DNA of 7,414 bases from Chloroflexota bacterium (GTDB lineage: Bacteria > Chloroflexota > Dormibacteria > Aeolococcales > Aeolococcaceae), in the NCBI GenBank assembly GCA_005889515.1, contig VBHE01000030.1, forward strand, positions 17,439 through 24,852, written 5' to 3'. The translations under genes and the position numbers were made by a program. Below the pieces are notes generated by a model. The model searched no databases. It saw nothing but the letters and a program-made list of their open reading frames with translations, and had not been told where the DNA came from. Each line of letters starts with the position of its first letter. The stretch's first letter is position 1. Below are positions 1 through 5,357 of the stretch, one piece after another.

Positions 1-866
1 CGCGCGCTCGCGGTCGGGCGCAGGCGGTGGATGGTCACCGCGCGGGGATGGACGACGGCGAACGCCTCCCCGCGAACCTCGGTCACGACCGCCAGCGAGA
101 GCCCCTCGCCGAGGGCCATGGTCCCGTTCTCCACCCGCCCGCGGAAGAGGTTGAGCCCGACCATGGCGGCGACCCATGCGGATCGCGGCCGCGCCGTCAC
201 CTCGGCGATCGGGCCCTCCTGGACCAGGCGGCCGTCCTCGAGGACGACGAGGCGGTCGGCGAGGGCCATCGCCTCGAGCGGGTCGTGGGTGACCAGCAGC
301 CGGACGCCGGTGTAGGCGGCGAGCTCGGTCCGCAGCGCGCGCCGGAGCTCGACCCTCGCGGTGGCGTCCACGGCGGCGAGCGGCTCGTCGAGGAGGAGGA
401 CGCGCGGCTCGGTGACGAGCGCCCGGGCCAGCGCGACGCGCTGCGCCTGGCCGCCGGAGATCGCGCCCGGCCTCCGGGTCGCGTGCTCGGAGAGCCCGAC
501 GCGATCCAGCCACACCGCCGCCCGCGCCCGCGCCCGCCGGCGTCCCTCCCCGCGGGCGCGGAGCCCGAAGGCGACGTTCTCGAGGGCGCTGAGGTGGGGA
601 AAGAGGAGGTGGTCCTGGAAGACCACGCCGATGGGACGGCGCTCGGGGAGGACCCGGATCCCGGCGGCGGTGTCCTCGAGCACCTGCCCGTCGACCTCCA
701 CCCGCCCGCTCCCGAGCGGCACCAGGCCGGCGAGGGCGCGGAGCAGGGTCGTCTTCCCCGCGCCGTTCGGGCCGACGATGGCCACGACCTCCCCGGTCTC
801 CACGTGCAGCGAGACCATGAGGTGGAGGCCGCCGAGGCGGAGGTCGATGTCCGCGCTCAGGCTCAC
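1..866 (-). CDS. modC: Molybdate ABC transporter ATP-binding protein ModC (partial, C-terminus beyond window)
   Basis: This is the ATPase that energises molybdate uptake through ModB. Starting at the GTG at 866-864, 288 codons read through without a stop and leave the window at its left edge. Seen in the translation: Walker A GPNGAGKTT at about residues 32-40, Q-loop Gln about 84 (VVFQDHLLFPHLSALENV), ABC signature ISGGQ at about 136-140, Walker B VLLLDE at about 156-161, and H-loop His about 194 (LLVTHDPLEAM). After about residue 235 the chain enters the linker and start of the regulatory region (MVGLNLFRGRVENG), which fits the Mop/TOBE half of ModC that lies mostly outside. E. coli ModC has about 350 residues, so roughly 60 or more are missing. 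The signature begins with Ile instead of the common Leu, a tolerated variant. The GTG overlaps the modB TGA by 4 bases (GTGA) with no clear Shine-Dalgarno, which indicates translational coupling. CysA- or FbpC-like specificity is less likely given the ModAB partners. Confidence 0.93.
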   Translation of the reverse strand, partial: MSLSADIDLRLGGLHLMVSLHVETGEVVAIVGPNGAGKTTLLRALAGLVPLGSGRVEVDGQVLEDTAAGIRVLPERRPIGVVFQDHLLFPHLSALENVAFGLRARGEGRRRARARAAVWLDRVGLSEHATRRPGAISGGQAQRVALARALVTEPRVLLLDEPLAAVDATARVELRRALRTELAAYTGVRLLVTHDPLEAMALADRLVVLEDGRLVQEGPIAEVTARPRSAWVAAMVGLNLFRGRVENGTMALGEGLSLAVVTEVRGEAFAVVHPRAVTIHRLRPTASA

Positions 867-1648
867 GGGTCGCCGATCAGACGGTGGCGCAGGACGATGA
901 GGACGAGAAGCGAGACCGCGAGCAGGATCAGCGACAGCGCGACGGCGCCGTCGGGGTTGGTCTCGAGCGCGATGTAGACGGCCAGCGGCATGGTCTGGGT
1001 CCTTCCCGGGAAGTTTCCGGCGAAGGTGATGGTGGCACCGAACTCTCCGAGCGCGCGGGCCCAGCAGAGCGCTGCTCCGGCGCCGAGCGAGGGGGCGACC
1101 AGGGGCAGCGTCACCCGCCAGAAGCGCGTCCACGGACCCGCACCGAGGGTCGCGGCTGCGTCCTCGTAGCGCTGGTCGACCTGGCGGATGCCGGCCTCGA
1201 CCGCGACGACGAGGAAGGGCATGGCGACGAACGCCTCGGCGAGCACCGCGCCGGCGGTGGTGAACGGCAGGGTCACCCCGGTGAGCCGGTCGAGCGCCTC
1301 ACCGACGAAGCCGCGGCGGCCGAAGGCGAGCAGGAGGGCCACCCCGCCGACCACCGGCGGCAGGACCATCGGCAGGGTCACCAGCGCGCGGACGACTGCG
1401 CGGCCGGGGAAGGGGACCCGGGCGAGAATCCACGCCAGGGGCACCCCCAGCGTCACCGACAGCGCCACCGCCGCGACCGAGCACTCCAGCGACAGGCGCA
1501 GCGCCGTCCCCACGTCGGCGGAGAGCAGCTGGGCGCGCATCTGCGACCACGGCGTGCGCTGGAGCAGGCCGACGAGCGGAAGCACGACCAGCGCCACCGC
1601 CCCCCCCGCCGGGATCAGGAGGCCCAGCGGCGGCCTCCCCTGCCTCAC
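863..1648 (-). CDS. modB: Molybdate ABC transporter permease ModB
   Basis: This is the membrane channel subunit of the ModABC molybdate/tungstate importer, 261 residues, against about 230 for E. coli ModB. It is strongly hydrophobic, with about six likely membrane segments at roughly residues 8-30, 50-76, 86-109, 128-151, 184-203 and 233-254. The cytoplasmic EAA loop that docks onto ModC is visible as YEDAAATLGAGPWTRFWRVT at about residues 161-180, with Glu162, Ala165 and Gly169 in the expected pattern. The segment RALGEFGATITFAGNFPGRT (about 198-217) closely resembles the conserved ModB/CysT-type signature, including the GEFGAT element. The start is the GTG at 1648-1646, which overlaps the modA stop by 4 bases (GTGA); the stop overlaps the modC start in the same way. 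No strong ribosome binding site precedes it, so expression probably depends on reinitiation after modA. Confidence 0.95.
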   Translation of the reverse strand: MRQGRPPLGLLIPAGGAVALVVLPLVGLLQRTPWSQMRAQLLSADVGTALRLSLECSVAAVALSVTLGVPLAWILARVPFPGRAVVRALVTLPMVLPPVVGGVALLLAFGRRGFVGEALDRLTGVTLPFTTAGAVLAEAFVAMPFLVVAVEAGIRQVDQRYEDAAATLGAGPWTRFWRVTLPLVAPSLGAGAALCWARALGEFGATITFAGNFPGRTQTMPLAVYIALETNPDGAVALSLILLAVSLLVLIVLRHRLIGDP

Positions 1649-2433
1649 GGACCGAGGAAGCCGCGCGCCAGGAGCGCCTTCTGCCCGTCCCCCGAGACGA
1701 TCTCGTCGACGAACGCCCGCGCGGCCTTGAGGTGCGTGCTCGCCTTCACCACCGCGATCGGGTAGGTCGCGATGACGTTCTGGTCATCGGGGATCGGAAC
1801 CCCGGCGACGGTCGTGCCCGCCGCGGTCACGTCGGTCACGTAGACGATCCCGGCGTCGGCCTCCCCCATCGCCACCTTCTGCAGCTCGGACTTGACGTCG
1901 AGCTCGAGGGACTTGGGGTTGACGGTGATGTTCGCCTTGGTCAGCGCCTGGCGGGCGAAGTTGCCCGCCGGGACCGAGGGATCCTCGAGGACGACGGTGA
2001 GATCGGAGCGGGCGAGGTCGGCGAGCCCCTTGACCCCCTTGGGATTGCCGGGGGCGACGACGATCTCCAGCTTGTTGTGGGCGAACACCTTCGAGGCGTC
2101 CACGAGGCCCGCGCTCACCAGGGCGGTCATCGTCTTCGTGTCGGCGGTGGCGATCACGTCCGCAGGCGCGCCGCTCTGGATCTGCGAGACCAGCTGCTGC
2201 GAGCCCGCGAAGCTGTAGGTGATCGACAGCGACGGATCCTCCCTCTGGAGCGAGCTCTTGGCGTCGTTGAACGCCTCGGTGAGCGAGGCGGCGGCGAAGA
2301 CCGTCAGCGGTCCGTTGAGCGGATTGGGGCTCGCCGTCGGCGAGGTGGATGTCGACCCGGTCCCCGAGCTGCCGCACCCCGCGGCGATGGCGGCGACGGC
2401 GATGCCGCCCAGCAGGCGGGCAGGCCTGAGCAT
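1645..2433 (-). CDS. modA: Molybdate-binding lipoprotein ModA
   Basis: This is the extracellular solute-binding protein that captures molybdate (or tungstate) and delivers it to ModBC. The 262-residue product starts with a lipoprotein signal: Arg at 3 and 6, a hydrophobic stretch, then AIAAGC with the acylated Cys at 20, followed by a Gly/Ser/Thr-rich tether to about residue 40. The mature domain begins with TVFAAASLTEAF. By alignment to E. coli ModA, the oxyanion ligands Ser12, Ser39, Ala125, Val152 and Tyr170 correspond to Ser50 (AAASL), Ser78 (FAGSQQL), Ala156 (PSVPAGNF), Val180 (ELDVKSEL) and Tyr198 (GIVYVTD), and all are present. An AGGGGGAGA ribosome binding site (2446-2438) lies 4 bases before the ATG. 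The gene starts 15 bases after the HTH-Mop regulator, so it is the second gene of one operon. Membrane anchoring by lipid suggests a monoderm cell, but this is an inference. Confidence 0.96.
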   Translation of the reverse strand: MLRPARLLGGIAVAAIAAGCGSSGTGSTSTSPTASPNPLNGPLTVFAAASLTEAFNDAKSSLQREDPSLSITYSFAGSQQLVSQIQSGAPADVIATADTKTMTALVSAGLVDASKVFAHNKLEIVVAPGNPKGVKGLADLARSDLTVVLEDPSVPAGNFARQALTKANITVNPKSLELDVKSELQKVAMGEADAGIVYVTDVTAAGTTVAGVPIPDDQNVIATYPIAVVKASTHLKAARAFVDEIVSGDGQKALLARGFLGP

Positions 2434-2448
2434 GACGTCTCCCCCTTT

Positions 2449-2874
2449 CTATTCGCGGCCGGTCTTCTCGTGTCCCCGCTGCGCGGGGAGCTCCACGACG
2501 ACGTTGGTCGCCTTCGCCGACGCCACCGCGAGGACGCCCGGCGCCAGGCCGAGCTCGTCGGCGGCCTCACGGCTCATCAGCGAGACCACCCGGAACGGCC
2601 CGGCCTGGATCTCGACCTGGGCCATCACCGTGTCCCGGACGACCCTGGTCACCAGCCCGGTGAAGCGGTTGCGCGCGGACTCCGAGACGATCGCCGGAGG
2701 CTGGCGCTCGTGCGCGAGGGACGCAGCGAAGTCGGCGAGCGCCGACCCGTCGACGCGCCGGTGACCGCCCCGGCTGCGAACCGTCGGCAGCCGCCCGGCG
2801 TCGGTCCAGCGCCGCACCGTGTCGGGGCTGACCCCGAGCAGCTCCGCCGCCTGACCCATCCCATAGCTCGGCAC
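2449..2874 (-). CDS. MerR/excisionase-type HTH regulator fused to a molybdate-binding Mop (TOBE) domain
   Basis: Probably a molybdate-responsive transcription factor acting on its own operon. The 141-residue product has two parts. Residues about 4-54 form a helix-turn-helix of the MerR/HTH_17/BldC type (MGQAAELLGVSPDTVRRWTD, then a wing around RSRGGHRRVDGSAL). Residues about 66-130 form a single Mop domain: SARNRFTGLVTRVVRDTVMA, a central SLMSREAADELGLAPG, and a final AVASAKATNVVVEL. This follows the Mop/TOBE layout of molbindins and of the ModE C-terminus. Classical ModE has a LysR-like winged helix and two Mop repeats, so this is a different architecture with one Mop unit. The short linker is about residues 55-65. 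The start is the GTG at 2874-2872; no Shine-Dalgarno precedes it, but a -10-like CATAAT lies 8 bases upstream, so leaderless translation is likely. An internal ATG at codon 6 is an alternative start. Whether it represses or activates cannot be read from the sequence. Confidence 0.9.
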   Translation of the reverse strand: MPSYGMGQAAELLGVSPDTVRRWTDAGRLPTVRSRGGHRRVDGSALADFAASLAHERQPPAIVSESARNRFTGLVTRVVRDTVMAQVEIQAGPFRVVSLMSREAADELGLAPGVLAVASAKATNVVVELPAQRGHEKTGRE

Positions 2875-2875
2875 G

Positions 2876-2890
2876 GGGATAAATTATGCC
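2876..2890 (-). promoter_or_regulatory. Leaderless promoter -10 and near-palindromic operator of the mod operon
   Basis: On the minus strand, CATAAT (2888-2883, five of six bases of TATAAT) lies exactly 8 bases before the GTG of the HTH-Mop gene, which would place transcription start at or next to the start codon. No convincing -35 box is found at 16-19 bases spacing. The same A/T-rich patch forms an interrupted palindrome on the plus strand, GGGATAAATTATGCC, in which ATAA and TTAT flank a central A and outer GG and CC also pair (one mismatched pair). Such a site over the -10 is well placed for an autoregulator. Its position and symmetry are seen; binding is inferred. Confidence 0.5.
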
Positions 2891-2924
2891 GCAGACGCAG
2901 GAATCAGTGCCGAGTAATGGGACA

Positions 2925-2982
2925 TCTTCGGAGAAGACCGCTCTGGTTTCCCGCAGGTGAGAGAAACCACACGAGCCTCACC
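2925..2982. repeat. Cluster of short inverted repeats upstream of the mod operon
   Basis: Three inverted repeats lie in the 134-base gap between the DUF4287/DUF5655 gene and the HTH-Mop gene. TCTTC-GGA-GAAGA occupies 2925-2937. TGGTTTC (2944-2950) pairs with GAAACCA (2963-2969) across 12 bases. GGTGAG (2956-2961) pairs with CTCACC (2977-2982) across 15 bases. The last two interleave and could not form as hairpins together. No T tract follows on the minus strand, so a standard intrinsic terminator for the upstream gene is not supported. They could be operators or parts of a factor-dependent terminator; the function is unknown. Confidence 0.35.
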
Positions 2983-3008
2983 CGCGCGACCGGCCGTGCC
3001 CCCGGGGC

Positions 3009-3557
3009 TCAGCGGCTGGCGTCGTAGGCGCGACGGAGCAGCGCGACCGCCTCGTCGTCGAGATCGTCGACCGACGCGAGCGCGATCCGGAGGTTGATCC
3101 CGCCACCCGCGGTGGTGCGGCCGTCGAGCAGCCGGCCTCCGGGGTCGACGCCGTCGAGGCGCAGCGCCAGGTCGACCCGGGTGCGTGTCGTCGGCCGCAC
3201 CGCCGCGAAGGTGCGGCGCGGGGTCAGCAGCGTCGTGTACGTCTTGCGCGCCTGGATGTCGATCGGCCCGAACGTCCCGGCGACGACGACGACCGCGTCG
3301 AGGATCGGGCGCAGCTGCGGGCGGTCGTGGTACTGCGCGTCGAGCAGCTCCTCGGACGAGGCGAGCAGGTGGTCCGGGTACCCGAACCGCTCCATCACCA
3401 GCAGCATCTGCTGGTAGCCGGTCACGCCGTGCTCCGTGAGCCAGCGGCGGAGCGACTCCTCGTCGCCGATGGCACCCTGTGCGGCGATCCGCTCGTTCCA
3501 CCAGGCGACGTCGTGCCCCGTCTGCCGGACGAGCCGTTCGCCGATGGAGGTGCGCAT
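3009..3557 (-). CDS. DUF4287/DUF5655 domain-containing protein, function unknown
   Basis: This is a 182-residue soluble protein with no signal peptide or membrane segment. The N-terminal part (about 1-65) resembles DUF4287: a helical segment with TGHDVAWWNERIAAQG, then RRWLTEHGVTGYQQMLLVME. The C-terminal part (about 75-178) resembles DUF5655: LRPILDAVVVVAGTFGPIDI, then QARKTYTTLLTPRRTFAAVR, PTTRTRVDLALRLDG, and a closing LDDEAVALLRRAYDAS. These domains commonly occur together in small bacterial proteins with no established biochemical role. The ATG at 3557-3555 is preceded directly by GGGAGGAG, an unusually close ribosome binding site, and an in-frame TGA lies 30 bases upstream with no start codon between, so the start is secure. 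It stands alone between the tRNA gene and the mod operon. It could be read together with the tRNA, since no obvious promoter is seen for it. Confidence 0.85.
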   Translation of the reverse strand: MRTSIGERLVRQTGHDVAWWNERIAAQGAIGDEESLRRWLTEHGVTGYQQMLLVMERFGYPDHLLASSEELLDAQYHDRPQLRPILDAVVVVAGTFGPIDIQARKTYTTLLTPRRTFAAVRPTTRTRVDLALRLDGVDPGGRLLDGRTTAGGGINLRIALASVDDLDDEAVALLRRAYDASR

Positions 3558-3623
3558 CTCCTCCCAGGTGCGGATGGCCGTGGCTCAGCCCTCCCTGGCG
3601 AGCTCGCTCACCGGTACGCCGGC

Positions 3624-3650
3624 TTGCGGCCCCAGGCGATCTCGCCGCAA
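3624..3650 (-). other. Possible hairpin immediately downstream of the tRNA
   Basis: TTGCGGC and GCCGCAA form a 7-base-pair inverted repeat with a 13-base loop, starting one base after the encoded CCA of the tRNA on the minus strand. A competing hairpin GGCGA-TC-TCGCC overlaps it (3635-3646). No U-rich tract follows, so it is not a classical intrinsic terminator. It may act in 3' trailer processing or as a U-less terminator, or be chance in GC-rich DNA. Confidence 0.3.
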
Positions 3651-3651
3651 C

Positions 3652-3738
3652 TGGTGCCGAGGAGGAGACTCGAACTCCTACGCCCTTGCGAGCACTGCCC
3701 CCTCAAAGCAGCGTGTCTACCTATTCCACCACCTCGGC
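3652..3738 (-). tRNA. tRNA-Leu (anticodon GAG)
   Basis: This is a complete class II tRNA of 87 bases including an encoded 3' CCA. The acceptor stem GCCGAGG (3738-3732) pairs with CCTCGGC (3662-3656), with discriminator A and CCA at 3655-3652. The D stem is GTG/CAC with the loop GAATAGGTAGA. The anticodon stem CTGCT/GGCAG carries the loop TTGAGGG, giving anticodon GAG at 3704-3702, which reads CUC and CUU. A long variable arm GCTC-GCAA-GGGC marks a leucine (or serine) type tRNA. The T arm is AGGAG-TTCGAGT-CTCCT. Discriminator A and the D-loop sequence fit leucine. No second copy of its 3' end occurs in the window, so there is no sign of an integrated element using it as an attachment site. Confidence 0.96.
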
Positions 3739-3755
3739 AGGCGGGCCGAGGGCAG

Positions 3756-3761
3756 ATTCTA
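3756..3761 (-). promoter_or_regulatory. -10 box of the tRNA-Leu promoter
   Basis: TAGAAT, five of six bases of the consensus, lies 17 bases upstream of the mature tRNA 5' end and in the gap after tadC. It would give a 5' leader of about 10 bases. The -35 region is GC-rich and does not resemble TTGACA. This is the only A/T-rich hexamer in the 69-base gap, which has no T-tract terminator for the tad operon. Confidence 0.55.
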
Positions 3762-3807
3762 CACGCGCGGCCACCGACCTCCGACCGGCCGTGGCGAGGG
3801 TGCGACG

Positions 3808-4566
3808 TCAGCGGAGACCGAGCAGGTTGCCGTCGCTGAGAAGCCCCGCGAGCACCAGGGAGAGCAGGCCCAGGGCGCAGGCGGGAGCCACGACGGTGGC
3901 GGTGACCAGACCGGCGAGCGGACCCCGGCGCGCGGCCCGGGCGAGGGTGCGGGCACGGACCCGGGCCCGGAGGGAGTCGGCGACGGCGAGCAGCGGCGGA
4001 GCCAGCGGGAGCCCGAGCCGCATCCGGCGGTCGATGAGCGCGGCGACGGAGGCGAGGTCCTCGACCCCGCTCGCCTCCGAGACTGCGGCGAGCCCGTGGG
4101 CGGGAAGCCCGTCGCAGGCGGCGGCGTGCGAGACGGCCTCCGAGAGCAGGGCGGCGAGCGACGGGTCGACGCAGCCGGTGGTGAGCGCGAGGGAGCGGTC
4201 GAGGGGCAGGCCCGCCCGCATCCCCGCCGCGAGCAGCTCGAGGGCGAGGGGGAGCGACGCCTCGACGGACGCCGCGCCGCGCCGGGCCGCCTCCGCGAGG
4301 AGCCCGCCGGGGACCGCCGCGGCCCCGACGCCGGCGGGGACCGCCACGACCAGCATGACCGGGCCGATGGCGGCGATCGCGGCGACGAGGCAGGCGAGGA
4401 CCGCGCCGGCGGCGGCGACCGTGCGCATCGCCGCCAGGGTGCGGCTCGGGCTACCACCGCGGGAGAGCGCGAGCAGCACCCGGAGGGCGAACGAGCCGGG
4501 TGCCAGCAGCCGCGCCCGGGTGAGGAGCCGCGTATCGCCGGGCCTCCGCGCCCAGGCGAGGCTCAC
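3808..4566 (-). CDS. tadC: Tad/Flp-type secretion system inner-membrane protein TadC (T2SSF domain)
   Basis: This is the second of two GspF-like platform proteins that work with the TadA ATPase in the cytoplasmic membrane. The 252-residue product has a basic N-terminus, a hydrophobic pair of segments at about residues 48-65 and 67-90, and a T2SSF domain from about residue 100. In that domain the segment LPLALELLAAGMRAGLPLDR (about 105-124) is the typical helix start of the family. A final membrane segment lies at about 216-243. The length matches the short TadC proteins of Gram-positive-type tad clusters; proteobacterial TadC has about 300 residues. The GTG start (4566-4564) overlaps the tadB stop in a GTGA. 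Translation upstream of this GTG stays open by chance, but the overlap and the start of similarity favour the GTG. It is the last gene of the operon; a tRNA follows instead of the pilin or TadE/F genes often found there. Confidence 0.85.
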   Translation of the reverse strand: MSLAWARRPGDTRLLTRARLLAPGSFALRVLLALSRGGSPSRTLAAMRTVAAAGAVLACLVAAIAAIGPVMLVVAVPAGVGAAAVPGGLLAEAARRGAASVEASLPLALELLAAGMRAGLPLDRSLALTTGCVDPSLAALLSEAVSHAAACDGLPAHGLAAVSEASGVEDLASVAALIDRRMRLGLPLAPPLLAVADSLRARVRARTLARAARRGPLAGLVTATVVAPACALGLLSLVLAGLLSDGNLLGLR

Positions 4567-5357
4567 CGCACCGCCGCCAGGCGCCGCGCGAGGGCGCTGC
4601 CGGCGAGCGCCAGGACCGCGCAGCCGCCGAGGGCGGCGGCGGCCGGCGGCGAGGCGACGCCGGCGGCGATCGCGGGCTCGGTGAGGACGAGCGTGACCGC
4701 CATGGCTCCGGCGAGCGCCGGCACGGCCACCGCGGCCAGCCGCGCCTCGGCGGTGAGTGCGCGGGCGTCGTCTCGGACGGCAACCATGGCCTCGAGCGCG
4801 GCGGCGAGGCGGTCGAAGGATCCGGGGTCGCCGCCGGCACGTGCCTGGACGGCGAGGAGGGTTGCGACGGTGCTGAGCCCGCGGCCCCCGTCCGGCTCCG
4901 CGGCGGCGGCGGCCAGCGCGGGGCCCGGCGCGTCCCCGAGGGAGGTGCGCACCAGGGCGGTCCCGAGGATGGGGCGGAGCATCCGCTCGTCGCGAGGGAG
5001 CGACGCGGCGGCGCCCGCGAGCGCCTCCTCCGCGCCGACGCCACCGGCGAGCTCGGCGCCGAGGCAGCGGGCGAGGAGCGGCGCCGCCCGCTCCAGGGCC
5101 CCGGACCTCCGGTCGGACCATGCGCGCAGCAGGAGCCGGGCGCCGGTCCGGACCGCGCCGGCGGCGACCGCCACGCCGACCACCGGTCCGAACGCGGCGG
5201 TGGCGAGGAGGGCGAGCGGCAGCGCGAGGAGCGCCTGGCCGAGCCGCCAGCGCACCGGGGTGGTGTCGATCATCGCCGCGCGCAGCCGCCACTCGAGCCG
5301 CCGGCCGCCGCGCGAGCGGCTGCCCACGGCTCCCGGGCGCGGCCACGGGGCGCTCAT
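4563..5357 (-). CDS. tadB: Tad/Flp-type secretion system inner-membrane protein TadB (T2SSF domain)
   Basis: This is the first GspF-like platform protein of the Tad machine, expected to dimerise with TadC in the membrane and couple to the TadA ATPase. The 264-residue product starts at the ATG at 5357-5355, which overlaps the tadA TGA as ATGA. A GGAGGGG ribosome binding site lies about 6 bases upstream, one of the few strong ones in the window. An Arg-rich cytoplasmic N-terminus (about 1-38) is followed by a hydrophobic stretch at about 40-70. A T2SSF domain then begins at about 88, with APLLARCLGAELAGGVGAEE (about 92-111) and GLSTVATLLAVQARAGGDPG (about 160-179). Two hydrophobic segments lie at about 207-230 and 238-256. 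Assigning B versus C rests on order in the operon. An upstream extension to 5864 in the same frame lies inside tadA and is a shadow. Confidence 0.86.
   Translation of the reverse strand: MSAPWPRPGAVGSRSRGGRRLEWRLRAAMIDTTPVRWRLGQALLALPLALLATAAFGPVVGVAVAAGAVRTGARLLLRAWSDRRSGALERAAPLLARCLGAELAGGVGAEEALAGAAASLPRDERMLRPILGTALVRTSLGDAPGPALAAAAAEPDGGRGLSTVATLLAVQARAGGDPGSFDRLAAALEAMVAVRDDARALTAEARLAAVAVPALAGAMAVTLVLTEPAIAAGVASPPAAAALGGCAVLALAGSALARRLAAVR

Noticed and set aside
27..977. Plus-strand open frame of 316 codons opposite modC
   Set aside because: It is antisense to a modC whose Walker A, signature, Walker B and H-loop are all intact. The product is low complexity and rich in charged residues.
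1732..3027. Plus-strand open frame of 431 codons opposite modA and the regulator
   Set aside because: It spans the modA/HTH-Mop junction and the mod promoter, and its product is Arg/Gly/Asp-rich without motifs. The minus-strand genes have clear family signatures.
3652..3738. tRNA-Leu as an integration site of a mobile element
   Set aside because: No integrase, no duplicated tRNA 3' end and no change in base composition were seen on either side within the window.
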